A DNA stretch of 37,825 nt, taken from assembly GCA_020439945.1 (NCBI GenBank), contig JAGRPB010000035.1, positions 1 through 37,825 on the forward strand, given 5' to 3'. This document shows, in pieces, positions 8,910 through 17,325 of this stretch. A program made the position numbers and the translations under genes. Each line of letters starts with the position of its first letter. Within the stretch, counting starts at the first letter, position 1. The DNA comes from Verrucomicrobiia bacterium (GTDB lineage: Bacteria; Verrucomicrobiota; Verrucomicrobiia; Verrucomicrobiales; DEV007). The notes beneath the pieces were generated by a model. That model had not been told where the DNA came from, searched no databases, and saw only the letters and a program-made list of their open reading frames with translations.

Positions 8910-10598
8910 TCACTCCGAACTCATGTCGATCACCTTCCGCAGAGCTTCGAAGTCTGTTTTCCCTTCACCGACCAGTTTCAAACCACTGTCTTTCAGCGAA
9001 GGAAGCACGCCCTGCTTCCTGACTTCCAATTCCAATTCGTAGGGACTGAGCGTTCCCTTGGACAACGCGTCGGACCACTCCGGAGTGATCGGAATGATTT
9101 CGAGAATGGCGGTTCGACCGCTGTATCCCCTTCCGTGACATTCGGCGCATCCTTCGGTGCTTTTCGCGAAGACTTCACGGTGCATCCATTCCTCGTTCAG
9201 GGTGTACTTGCGGATCTCGCGCTCGCTCAATCCGTTTTTCTTCACCTTGCAGTAGGGGCAGAGCATCTTCACCAAGCGCTGGGCGCAAGCGGCCTTGAGC
9301 GTCTGGGCAATCTTCCAGCGCTCGATGCCCAGCTGTTCGAATCGCTCGATGATCTGGGAAGCGCGCGGGGTGTGAATGGTGGTGAGCACCTTGTGCCCGG
9401 TGATGGCGGCCTCGATCGCCAGTTCCGCCGAATCGAAGTCGCGAACCTCACCCATGAGAATGATGTCCGGGTCACTTCGCATGAAGCTGGTGATCATGGG
9501 TTTGAACTCACTGCTGTCTTTGAGGTCGCAGTGAATCACCCCTTGGATCTCGTCTTCCACCGGGTTTTCCAAGGTGAGGATGTTGTCCTCGGGCCGGTTC
9601 AATTCGCGAAGAATCGCGTTCAGGGTCGTCGATTTGCCGGACCCGGTGGGTCCCGACATCACGATGATTCCAGCGGGAATCGCCATCACCTTCTCGATCT
9701 CGAACAGCGTGTTTTCATCGAAGGCCAGAGAGCCCATGCCGAGCTTTGCCTCGAAGTGGCTCTTGTCGAGGATACGCATGGTGACGTGGTATCCGCGATA
9801 GGTGCGATGGCGCTCGTAGCGAATATCGATGCTGCGTCGGAGGTAGGAAACCGTGAAACGACCGGAAATGCCGGGCCGCTTCGAACGCTCCTCCGGTGCG
9901 AGTCCCATCTGATTGAGTAGGAAGGCGTCGAGGCGGTCCCGCAGCTTCATCGGGATCTCGTGCTTCTCTCCCATGTCACCATCGATCCGGTAGCTGTAGT
10001 GAACGCGTTCCTTCTCACACTTGATGTGAACGTCGGAAGCATGCCCCTTGATCGCCTCGCTCATCATAAGCGCGACGAACTGGGTCAAGGGCTCGTCGTA
10101 GGTGGTGGTGATATTGAAGTCGGAAATATCATCCGCCACTTCGTCCACCTGGATCGACTCCAGCTCGGATTTTGTGGGCCCGGAAGTCTTGGCCACCGAC
10201 TCGATGACTTTCGAAATCTCGGCGACCGGGGCCAGGATCTTGACGATTTCCAGATCCGGGTACTTCTGCGCGCAGGTGTCCTCCGCCACCGGATCCCACG
10301 GATTGGCGATCGCGATGAACAACTGGTTGTCGTCCTTCCTCAGCGGCACGAACATGCCCCGGTTCATCACCCCGGGATCGTTCTGTTCGAGCAGGGGGCG
10401 CTCCACGAAATCCTTGATCTTCAGGAAGACGGGGATCGAGTTGAGATTCCCCATCGCGGACAGGATTCGCGCGGCCGAGCACTTCCGGACCACGTCCTCC
10501 TTCGGACGATCCCGTAGCGAGGGATCGTACTCCGCCAACTTGGCGACGATCGAATTGGTGATCGTCTCGTTGAGTTCGATGCCGAGGTTCAGATTCAT
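8910..10598 (-). CDS. pilB: Type IV pilus assembly ATPase (PilB/GspE family)
   Basis: This 562-aa hexameric ATPase powers pilus extension at the cytoplasmic face of the inner membrane. An N-terminal GspE-N/MshEN-like region covers about residues 30-140. The ATPase core has Walker A GPTGSGKSTT (316-325), an Asp box starting LENPVEDE, Walker B IILMGEVRD (379-387) and a His box (GHKVLTTIHTPR). A tetracysteine zinc-binding site is formed by CPYC (447-450) and CAEC (484-487), typical of extension ATPases and absent from PilT. The ATG overlaps the stop of the preceding unknown gene by 4 bp, so the two proteins are probably made together. Assignment to T4P rather than T2SS rests on the nearby PilT and minor-pilin genes. 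Confidence 0.96.
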   Translation of the reverse strand: MNLNLGIELNETITNSIVAKLAEYDPSLRDRPKEDVVRKCSAARILSAMGNLNSIPVFLKIKDFVERPLLEQNDPGVMNRGMFVPLRKDDNQLFIAIANPWDPVAEDTCAQKYPDLEIVKILAPVAEISKVIESVAKTSGPTKSELESIQVDEVADDISDFNITTTYDEPLTQFVALMMSEAIKGHASDVHIKCEKERVHYSYRIDGDMGEKHEIPMKLRDRLDAFLLNQMGLAPEERSKRPGISGRFTVSYLRRSIDIRYERHRTYRGYHVTMRILDKSHFEAKLGMGSLAFDENTLFEIEKVMAIPAGIIVMSGPTGSGKSTTLNAILRELNRPEDNILTLENPVEDEIQGVIHCDLKDSSEFKPMITSFMRSDPDIILMGEVRDFDSAELAIEAAITGHKVLTTIHTPRASQIIERFEQLGIERWKIAQTLKAACAQRLVKMLCPYCKVKKNGLSEREIRKYTLNEEWMHREVFAKSTEGCAECHGRGYSGRTAILEIIPITPEWSDALSKGTLSPYELELEVRKQGVLPSLKDSGLKLVGEGKTDFEALRKVIDMSSE

Positions 10599-11326
10599 GA
10601 TCCGAAGTGTTTTTCACACAACCAGGTCCAGGCATTGGAACTGGTCGTCATGAGGAAAACGAAGGGCCGGATACCGTTGTCCTTTTCGAGCTGTTTGCTC
10701 ACCAGGAGGCCGGTGGCGGCGGCGGTGATGGGATTGATCGAAACGACCGTGACGAAGTCCTTGTCGTGCGTCTGAATGACCGGGCACATCAGGGTGCTGC
10801 AGATCTCGAACACGCGGGCGTGCCCCTGGTAAAGCTCGATCGGCATTTCCGTGAGGTGGGCGAATCCGCAATGGCTGATCTTCCCTTTCAGAGCGGAGGA
10901 CATCAGGCGCGTCAGGTTCCTGATTTCCTTGATGGCCTTTTCGTCTTTCGATTCCAGCTTGATCCAGACCAGGAAGGCGATGATGTCCAGGATGCTGCTG
11001 CGTTCCGGCAGGTCGTTGATGTAGTAGCTGAAGGATTGCAGAATTCCCTGGGCCTCGCTTTCCACCAGGTAACCACTCTGCACCAGGTGTTTCATGGTCA
11101 CCTCACCACAGCGATAAGCCTGGGCTCGAAGGCGCTCCGCGTAGGAGGTTTCCGCCAGGCCACTCCCTTCCGCCCCCGGCTCCGCGGCGGTTGCTCCGCC
11201 TGTGGAGTTTTGATCGGTGGCGTCCAGGACCACCTCGCCGTAGATGGGTTCACGCGTCGCGGTTCCGCCAGCGTATCCCTCATCTCCAGGGGCTTGTCCC
11301 AGACCTATGAGTTGCCTTCGTGCCAT
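10595..11326 (-). CDS. Unknown cytoplasmic protein translationally coupled to pilB
   Basis: This 243-aa protein is not recognised. Residues 1-65 are Gly/Ala/Glu-rich and probably disordered. Residues about 66-150 look alpha-helical (LRAQAYRCGEVTMKHLVQSG). The C-terminal half looks like an alpha/beta domain ending DNGIRPFVFLMTTSSNAWTW. There is no signal peptide or membrane helix. It lies between the secretin and pilB genes, 34 bp after the secretin... in transcription order, and overlaps the pilB start by 4 bp. That tight coupling makes a regulatory or adaptor role for the ATPase the best inference, in a position where other systems have no standard component. It could also be a cytoplasmic scaffold for the GspL-like protein. 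Confidence 0.8.
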   Translation of the reverse strand: MARRQLIGLGQAPGDEGYAGGTATREPIYGEVVLDATDQNSTGGATAAEPGAEGSGLAETSYAERLRAQAYRCGEVTMKHLVQSGYLVESEAQGILQSFSYYINDLPERSSILDIIAFLVWIKLESKDEKAIKEIRNLTRLMSSALKGKISHCGFAHLTEMPIELYQGHARVFEICSTLMCPVIQTHDKDFVTVVSINPITAAATGLLVSKQLEKDNGIRPFVFLMTTSSNAWTWLCEKHFGS

Positions 11327-11360
11327 ATGAAAATCCCTTTTCTGGGCGGCCGAAGCCCGA

Positions 11361-13787
11361 TCAGTGGTTCCGCTTCTTGAAAAGGTTGCTGAGCAGTCCC
11401 TTACGAGCCGGCTGTTCGGTCACCGTTTCGACCATGGTTTGTCCCTCCTGGATTCCAGGCTGATCGGCCGCATCCCAAGTGGGAAGATTGACCGGATTGT
11501 CCGGATGCAGAGGGCTGCTGGGAGGGGTCGGCGGATAGACGTTCAAGGCATTGCCCACGGTCCAGCCCAGATTCGGCTCATAGTTGTCGCCGGGGCTTTT
11601 CCGATCCGGCCAGGCATGGTCCGCGGGGAGCACGTGACTCTGATGGATCTCCCGATTGACCAGATCGGTTTCGTAGAGGTGAGCGGGCTCATACAGCTTC
11701 GGAGTCACGACAAAAACCAGACTGGTGTGCTCCTTGACGGTGTCGGTCGACTTGAACATGAAGTTCAACCCGGGCACATCGCCCAGAACAGGCACCTTCT
11801 TGGTTTCATCGGACTCGTTCTCTTCATAGAAACCGCCGATGAGCAATGAGTATCCATTGGGGACACGGGCGATCGTATCGACGGTCGACTCGTTGACGCG
11901 CGGGTAGGAGTTGCCGGAGCGACCCTGGATGAATTCGACGATCTGAGCCGAACGGGGACGCAACGCCATCCGGATGGTGTCATCGGGCAGGATGGTGGGA
12001 GTCACAGAGACCGTCACACCGATCTCGCGGGTCGACGAAGGATCTTCCGCCATGGTCGGATCCCCCTCGTCGATGCTGTAGCGAACCTCTTCCGTGATGT
12101 TCTGACCGGCCGTGGTTTCGCTGACGGTCGCGATGATGATCGGAATACGATCGATGATGGAAATGATTCCCGCCTCGTTGTCTTCCGTAATCAAGGTGGG
12201 GCTCGACTCCTGTTGAGCCAGCCCACCCGTATTCAATGCCCTGAGCGTGGCCTGAAGTTGGAGAGGACTAAGCACCAGCTGCGATTCAGTCGAATTGATG
12301 GTTCGAGTGGATTGATTGGCATACTCAAAGTCGTTGGTTCCCGTGATGTTGCCGAAAACAGTCTCTTCATCCGGGGTGTTGACATTGGTGATGGTAAAGG
12401 GGCTCACGCTGTTGCCCGAAAGGGTGCTCGTAATCACCTGTTCGACCATGTCGGAGTCCGGGAGATTGAACAGCGTATTGAGAGACTCCATCCCCTGAAT
12501 GGTCAGCCCATCCCCCAGAACCGATTCCCAATCCACCCCGATACGATTCCGAGCCCCGCTCTTGATCCGGAGAATGCGGGTTTCGATGGCGACCTGCTGC
12601 TTCGGTTTGTCGAGCTCGGCAAGAATCCCCTTCAGATTCTCAATCCGCTGTTCGTTGTCGATGAAGATCAGCGTGTTGGTCTTCGGTTCGAAATCCACCG
12701 AGCCGGATCCCGGCGTCATCATCGGTTGGAGAATGCCACGGATCTGTTCGATGTCCGACGGGCGAAGATACTTCAACTGGTAGTAGAAAGGCTTGGTCGG
12801 CAGCTGCGCCAACTGGGCGGGAGTCATCGCGTAGACGGTGTTTCCCTTTTCGTGAATCGTGATGCCATACATCAGACCCAGTTCTTCCATCTGCTCGATC
12901 GGATTGCCCTCGCTGAGATGTCCGGTCACCACGTAGTTCGCGGCATCGAGATCGGCGTTGTGGAAGTACTGCTTGTGCCCCAGGCGCGCCAGATACTGGA
13001 AGACATCGTTGAGGCGGGCCGCACGGAGCCAGAATCCGTTTTCTTCCTCACCCATGGTCGGCTCGGCGGCGACCTCTTCCTCTTCGGTGGGCTCGCCTCC
13101 GACTGCCTGGGAGACCTTGCTGACCAGACGATCGGCCAGTCCCGTGTTCTCGTCTTCCTCCGACTCGAAAGGAGTCGAAACGAAGGCCGGCCGCTCCTCG
13201 ACCGAAGCCCCTTCCTCCACTCCCTCTCCCGCCGACGGATCGATGTCCTGAACTTCCATCCCCGCTTTCAGCACTTCTCCGGCGCCCGCGATATCGACCG
13301 GTTCACCAACCGGAACGGTTTTCGCCCCTTCGATGGGCTGGTCGTCACTCTCCTGCTCCAGGTCCTCGAGCATGTCCTGCGTCGCCTGCTCAATTTCGGC
13401 CACGCGAACTTCACTGACTCCGGTGGCGACATCCTGGAGGGGAGTCGACACGGTGTCCACGACTTGAGTCGCGGAGTTCTCGATTTCCATGATCTCCCCC
13501 GCTCCCTGTTGCGATTCAATCAGTTCGACGACACCGCCGGCGGCGAAGCCTCCTTCCGGTGAAGCGTCAAGCGGATCGACCAGTTCCGGTTCGGAACTCC
13601 CACTGTCTTGCAGCAGAACGATCCCACTCGGGGCTTGGTCGATGATTTCCCAGTGATTCTCTGCGATGGCGGAAGGAGCCTCGGGTGAGACCGCCGCGGC
13701 AGACTGAGGTGAACTATCGTGCTTCAATGCCGGAAAAAAAGATACGGCCGAAGCGGTGATGAGGGTGGTGATGGCTTGAATCTTCAT
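11361..13787 (-). CDS. pilQ: Outer-membrane secretin (PilQ/GspD family) with long acidic N-terminal extension
   Basis: This 808-aa protein should form the outer-membrane channel for the pilus. After a possible signal peptide (1-23) comes an unusual region (about 60-250) dominated by Glu, Asp, Val, Ser and Gly, with no AMIN domain visible. N-type ring domains follow at about 255-395, including KYLRPSDIEQIRGILQ. The secretin domain proper spans about 398-700, with QQVAIETRILRI, VTVSVTPTILPDDTIRM and the hallmark VPVLGDVPGLNFMFKS (665-680). A Pro/Asn-rich C-terminal extension (700-808) ends in KKRNH. It lies between the PilP-like and the pilB-coupled gene. The 109-bp AT-rich gap upstream may carry its own promoter. 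Confidence 0.94.
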   Translation of the reverse strand: MKIQAITTLITASAVSFFPALKHDSSPQSAAAVSPEAPSAIAENHWEIIDQAPSGIVLLQDSGSSEPELVDPLDASPEGGFAAGGVVELIESQQGAGEIMEIENSATQVVDTVSTPLQDVATGVSEVRVAEIEQATQDMLEDLEQESDDQPIEGAKTVPVGEPVDIAGAGEVLKAGMEVQDIDPSAGEGVEEGASVEERPAFVSTPFESEEDENTGLADRLVSKVSQAVGGEPTEEEEVAAEPTMGEEENGFWLRAARLNDVFQYLARLGHKQYFHNADLDAANYVVTGHLSEGNPIEQMEELGLMYGITIHEKGNTVYAMTPAQLAQLPTKPFYYQLKYLRPSDIEQIRGILQPMMTPGSGSVDFEPKTNTLIFIDNEQRIENLKGILAELDKPKQQVAIETRILRIKSGARNRIGVDWESVLGDGLTIQGMESLNTLFNLPDSDMVEQVITSTLSGNSVSPFTITNVNTPDEETVFGNITGTNDFEYANQSTRTINSTESQLVLSPLQLQATLRALNTGGLAQQESSPTLITEDNEAGIISIIDRIPIIIATVSETTAGQNITEEVRYSIDEGDPTMAEDPSSTREIGVTVSVTPTILPDDTIRMALRPRSAQIVEFIQGRSGNSYPRVNESTVDTIARVPNGYSLLIGGFYEENESDETKKVPVLGDVPGLNFMFKSTDTVKEHTSLVFVVTPKLYEPAHLYETDLVNREIHQSHVLPADHAWPDRKSPGDNYEPNLGWTVGNALNVYPPTPPSSPLHPDNPVNLPTWDAADQPGIQEGQTMVETVTEQPARKGLLSNLFKKRNH

Positions 13788-13896
13788 GGTAACGGTGGGC
13801 CGAGTGGCCGATTCACGCTATAATATCAGTAATAAATATAAATACCATAATTTTAATTTTATTCAAGTCTATTGAATAAAAATTTTTATGGAATTT
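13788..13896 (-). promoter_or_regulatory. AT-rich intergenic region with AT hairpin upstream of the secretin gene
   Basis: This gap between the PilP-like stop and the secretin start contains about 75 bp of strongly AT-rich sequence (13819-13898) in otherwise GC-rich DNA. It includes a perfect 10-bp inverted repeat, ttttattcaa (13857-13866) and ttgaataaaa (13872-13881), around a 5-nt loop. The stem is almost all A:T and lacks a GC-rich core, so it is not a typical terminator. An internal promoter or protein-binding site for the secretin and downstream genes is the likelier reading. It also holds ataatttt (13848-13855), the core shared with the other AT-rich elements here. Confidence 0.5.
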
Positions 13897-14544
13897 TTAA
13901 TCGACTTTGACGACGCCCCCGGTCATCGGGACGATGGTTTCCGCCTGGCGGCTTTCGTCTTCCGTGGTTGGCGCGGGCCGGCGACGGGACATCCCTTCCG
14001 GCAGGTTTCCGTCGAAACCCAGCGGGACGCTGGCGACCTCCCCGGTGTCCATGTCTTTCATCACGATTTCATGGGATGAGATCTTCTCGATCTTCAAATT
14101 GAACTGCACCCCTTTGTAATCGATCACCACATCGGACCCCACGCCCAGGTTCTGCGCACCGACCATGACCTGCTGCTCCCTGGGAAAAATGCCGGTCACG
14201 TGGAACTTGCTCAGAGCTTCCTGCAGGGTGGTCTTCGGCGCCTCTTCCACGACTTCGCTCGTTATCTCGGGCGTGATTTCCGGGAGCGCCTGCTCGGGGT
14301 CCATGGCCATTCCGAAAGGATCCTGCTTCCGCTCCCTCTCCTCGATCTTGGTGACCACTTCCTTCCCCTTCGAGAGGAATCCGAAGCTCTTGATCTGCTC
14401 CGCCAGACGTTTCAGACCGGCCACCCGACGATCCTGCATCTCCAACGCCATGTTCAGGTTTTCTTCCTGGGCCTGGGCCACGTTGAGGTGTCCCAGTACG
14501 ATCAGCAAGAGGGCCATTCCTTGAAATTTTGCGATTCGTTTCAT
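13897..14544 (-). CDS. Periplasmic pilus assembly protein, PilP/GspC-like
   Basis: The 215-aa product has a signal peptide (about 1-25, ending NVAQA), a helical region (30-75) and an acidic/Pro linker. A small domain at about 105-176 (FHVTGIFPREQQVMVGAQNL, then VVIDYKGVQFNLKIEKI and EIVMKDMDTGEVASV) has the short beta-barrel pattern of PilP and GspC homology-region domains. Those link the inner-membrane PilN/O complex to the secretin. Position supports this: it follows the PilO-like gene and precedes the secretin gene, the same order as pilMNOPQ in proteobacteria. Unlike many PilP proteins it lacks an obvious lipobox. The assignment rests on order and fold pattern, not on a clear sequence signature. 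Confidence 0.72.
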   Translation of the reverse strand: MKRIAKFQGMALLLIVLGHLNVAQAQEENLNMALEMQDRRVAGLKRLAEQIKSFGFLSKGKEVVTKIEERERKQDPFGMAMDPEQALPEITPEITSEVVEEAPKTTLQEALSKFHVTGIFPREQQVMVGAQNLGVGSDVVIDYKGVQFNLKIEKISSHEIVMKDMDTGEVASVPLGFDGNLPEGMSRRRPAPTTEDESRQAETIVPMTGGVVKVD

Positions 14545-14605
14545 GTCCGTGAGATGGGTTGTGAGTCAGTTCGGTGAGAGATTTCGGCAAAAAATCGACC
14601 CCTTG

Positions 14606-15178
14606 TCAGTTCCGGGCGGCGTCCGAGATGTCGTGCCAGGCCAGGTAGGTGGCCTCGAAACTGAGTTTTGGCGTACCCGTGCTGCTGCTCGTCTGGGGTT
14701 TGATCTCGAGCGATTCCAAAACGAGTTGGGGCATCCGCAATTCCAATTCGGCCAAGGCCATCTGCATGGGACCGAAACCGCCCTCGAACGACAGCTTGAA
14801 ACGGGAATGCGGATTGTCGGTCGAACCCGCCAGCGGACTTCTGGCCGTCGGACGACTCAATTCCGTGCGGATGAGTTGCTCTTCCGAAAACTGTTCGGTG
14901 ATCTCGTTAAGGTTCTGGGTCAGACTCTGCACGAATTCCTTCTTGAGCTGGGATTCCCAGTACTCCATCTGGTCCCGGCGCCCCTCCACGGACATCTCTC
15001 CCTCGATCGTCGAAAGCTCCGTAGAAGCCTCCTTGAAGGTTTCCAGCAATTCCGATTTGCTCTCCTTTTGGGCGACCAGCTTGCTCCGCCCCATCAGGAC
15101 GGCCGTCGCCAGCGCCACGACGGCGATGGCCGGGAGGATCAGTCCGAAGAACAGGATAGGTTGGGTATGCTTGCTCAT
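14606..15178 (-). CDS. Inner-membrane pilus assembly protein, PilO/GspM-like
   Basis: The 190-aa product has one N-terminal membrane helix (about 8-29), a long coiled-coil-like region rich in Glu, Lys and Ser (about 35-105), and a C-terminal periplasmic domain. This is the layout of PilO and GspM, which pair with PilN/GspL in the inner-membrane alignment complex. Its ATG overlaps the stop of the GspL-like gene by 4 bp, which supports stoichiometric co-production of the partners. I see no specific PilO signature, so the call rests on topology, size and context. Confidence 0.75.
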   Translation of the reverse strand: MSKHTQPILFFGLILPAIAVVALATAVLMGRSKLVAQKESKSELLETFKEASTELSTIEGEMSVEGRRDQMEYWESQLKKEFVQSLTQNLNEITEQFSEEQLIRTELSRPTARSPLAGSTDNPHSRFKLSFEGGFGPMQMALAELELRMPQLVLESLEIKPQTSSSTGTPKLSFEATYLAWHDISDAARN

Positions 15179-17127
15179 TTCGCTTCTTTGGTGGGGTCCG
15201 ATTCGGCCAGGACCGGCGGTTTCATGGTCAGCGCCAGTTCATCTTTTTCAGAAAATTCCTGGCTGATATTGATTTGGAACGAGTTCCGATAATGTCTTGC
15301 GACCGAGGCGGGAAAGCGCTCGTTGGGCGTCATCTGTCCCTGCTTCTGCTGCATCGTCACCTCGAGCTTCCGAGTATCGGTGTTCAGTTTGAGTGATTCC
15401 GCGCCGAACTCGCCGGCCAGTTCCTCAAATCGCTTGGTGAGGAAGTTGTTACTGCTGAGCCTGGCCAGACTTTCGGCTCCCTCCGGCCGGGCATAACCAC
15501 GCACCTCCCACTTTCTCCGGAAGGGCATCGCCTTGGTCTTGCTGTCGACGATTTCGCCTTCGACATTGTAGGAGCATTCCGAGACGATGAGTCCGGAATC
15601 CGGCTCGAAAAGCTGCAGCAGGACCTCCATCACCAGCCAGCCTTCCGAGCGCCGTGCCATGACGTTTTCCCAGTACTGGACTCGATCGCGATCCTTCTTC
15701 AGTTTCTCCAACGTCACCGCGGCCGTGTTGGCCTGGTCCTTCGAAATCTTCCAGGCCTCGGTGGCGATGGTCCGGAAATACTCGAACCCCGTCCATCCGA
15801 TCACGCCCAGCAGACCGGCGAGAACCACGAATTTTCCGTAGCCAAAAAACTTGAGCAACTTCAGGTCCTGCTGGGTGGGAAAGACCTCCAACTCCTCATT
15901 GGTCCGGCCGTAGAAATCCTGTCGAGCCCAGAACCGGTCCAATTCCTTGAAGGTTTCGGCATCACCGTATACGGCTTTCTCTTCCAGTTTCTCGATCCGG
16001 GCACGGTCGCCCATCACCATTTCCACCTTGCCACCGGCGATGTCACCCAGTTCGGGAATCTCGCTCGGAGTGACCAGTCCGATGTTCATGGGGGGACGAC
16101 TGGCAAAAAACGAGGAAAGCTCCGCCACCAGTTCGTCCTGATTGACGCCACTCATGTTGGCGATGGTGACCAGCGGATCGGCCAGACCGACCGACGCCGC
16201 GGTGTTTACCAGGATCTCGCCCAGTCCCGCGGGATATTCCTGACCGGAGCGATGCTGAAGCGCCCGCATCGACACCAGTTCTCCCTGAGCGTTCAACACC
16301 GACAGGGCACTGAAACGGCGGTAATTGAATACCACGATGTTGCCCTGTTTGGTCAGGTCTTCGGCCTCCAGCATCAGCGGAGCCAGCCGAAGCGCCTCCA
16401 GCGGTGCCGACACGAGACAGGCCATCACCGGAACATTTCGCGATTCCGAATAGCGCTCCAGTTCGTAAAATAGGGGTTGAAAGCGGCGACTGGCCTGAAC
16501 GGCCACCGAACGACGTTCTCCCTCGCTGATTCCCCAGTAAGGGAGCAGGCGCCACGAATTGCCACGCACGTCGAGGGAAGCGTCCCCCATCACATCGGCC
16601 GGTTGCAACTGGAGCAATTCGCCCACGCCCTCGTAGTCGTCATCGATGGAAAATTCGGGCGCCAGATCGACCAGGGCCAATTCGTCCGCGACATGGAGGA
16701 TAAAGCCCAGCGACTTCACCTTGCCTCCGAAATCCTTGCCCTTGGTCAGCCGTGCGAGCGACTCATGCAGACTGCGGAGGTCATCCTCCTCGAAATTGGC
16801 GAAAATCGCGTCCAGTTGGGACTGATCCAGGCTGTCGTGCAGTCCCTTGATGGCGTCATTGTCCATCGCCTTCTTGGAGCCGGGCCCGACGCCCGTGTCG
16901 CGAGGGAGGATGGCCCGAGGTCCTTCGAACCATTCTCCGCTCCGTTTGTCGAAAACGGCGCTGACCACGTTGACGCCATCGAGCCAGACGTGCCACTGCC
17001 GGTCAAAGTCGAGAGGTGACCGGTACCAGTCCGGATTTTCGGCGCGACTGGTGTGTTTGAGAATGAGTTTCGACTGGCGGTAGATCTGCCAGGGATTCAA
17101 TACCGACGGATGTCTTGCCTGGATCAT
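15175..17127 (-). CDS. GspL-like bitopic protein joining PilM-like and PilN-like parts
   Basis: This 650-aa protein has a large cytoplasmic region (about 1-425), one membrane helix (about 430-451, GKFVVLAGLLGVIGWTGFEY), a coiled coil (about 455-485) and a periplasmic region (about 490-650). In proteobacterial T4P the actin-like cytoplasmic PilM and the bitopic PilN are separate proteins; in T2SS, GspL combines both. Here the single polypeptide has the GspL layout, directly before a PilO/GspM-like gene. A cytoplasmic part of about 430 residues is larger than PilM (about 350). The actin-like fold is an inference from order, size and stretches such as GNIVVFNYRRFSALSVLNA. A terminator lies between this gene and the pilin gene upstream. 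Confidence 0.75.
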   Translation of the reverse strand: MIQARHPSVLNPWQIYRQSKLILKHTSRAENPDWYRSPLDFDRQWHVWLDGVNVVSAVFDKRSGEWFEGPRAILPRDTGVGPGSKKAMDNDAIKGLHDSLDQSQLDAIFANFEEDDLRSLHESLARLTKGKDFGGKVKSLGFILHVADELALVDLAPEFSIDDDYEGVGELLQLQPADVMGDASLDVRGNSWRLLPYWGISEGERRSVAVQASRRFQPLFYELERYSESRNVPVMACLVSAPLEALRLAPLMLEAEDLTKQGNIVVFNYRRFSALSVLNAQGELVSMRALQHRSGQEYPAGLGEILVNTAASVGLADPLVTIANMSGVNQDELVAELSSFFASRPPMNIGLVTPSEIPELGDIAGGKVEMVMGDRARIEKLEEKAVYGDAETFKELDRFWARQDFYGRTNEELEVFPTQQDLKLLKFFGYGKFVVLAGLLGVIGWTGFEYFRTIATEAWKISKDQANTAAVTLEKLKKDRDRVQYWENVMARRSEGWLVMEVLLQLFEPDSGLIVSECSYNVEGEIVDSKTKAMPFRRKWEVRGYARPEGAESLARLSSNNFLTKRFEELAGEFGAESLKLNTDTRKLEVTMQQKQGQMTPNERFPASVARHYRNSFQINISQEFSEKDELALTMKPPVLAESDPTKEAK

Positions 17128-17181
17128 GGGAACGGAACGTTGGGAGGTGAAATCCGGCTAAACCGGCTGAAATCTTTGAAC

Positions 17182-17206
17182 AAAAAATCCCGAGTCGATC
17201 TCGGGA
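17182..17206 (-). terminator. Rho-independent terminator after the pilin gene
   Basis: Read on the minus strand, the stem tcccgag / ctcggga (plus-strand 17200-17206 and 17188-17194) closes a 5-nt loop and is followed by six T residues (plus-strand A run 17182-17187). It lies about 120 bp after the pilin stop and 55 bp before the GspL-like start. It should end most pilin transcripts and uncouple pilin dosage from the machine genes; partial read-through is possible. Confidence 0.8.
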
Positions 17207-17233
17207 GAGTCCTGCGACCTCTGGTGGCCGCAT

Positions 17234-17279
17234 CTCCCCCGGAGGGGAGGCCGTCCCCCACCAGGCGGTGGAGGACGGC
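17234..17279. other. Two tandem GC-rich hairpins in the pilin 3' region
   Basis: ctcccc (17234-17239) pairs with ggggag (17244-17249) around a 4-nt loop. Immediately next to it, gccgtcccccacc (17250-17262) pairs with ggtggaggacggc (17267-17279), a 13-bp stem with one mismatch or wobble and a 4-nt loop. Together with the terminator at 17182-17206 the pilin transcript would end in three hairpins. I infer a role in mRNA stability for an abundant message; a non-coding repeat is the alternative. Confidence 0.6.
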
Positions 17280-17325
17280 TTCTTTGAGTGTCAGAATATG
17301 ACGTGCGGTATTGAACCGCGTTGGA

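Noticed and set aside
12213..13562. 449-aa plus-strand ORF over the secretin gene
   Set aside because: Antisense to an unmistakable secretin; no recognisable motif.
13857..13881. AT hairpin upstream of the secretin gene as a terminator
   Set aside because: The stem is almost all A:T with no GC core, so it would be too weak; kept only as part of an AT-rich regulatory region.
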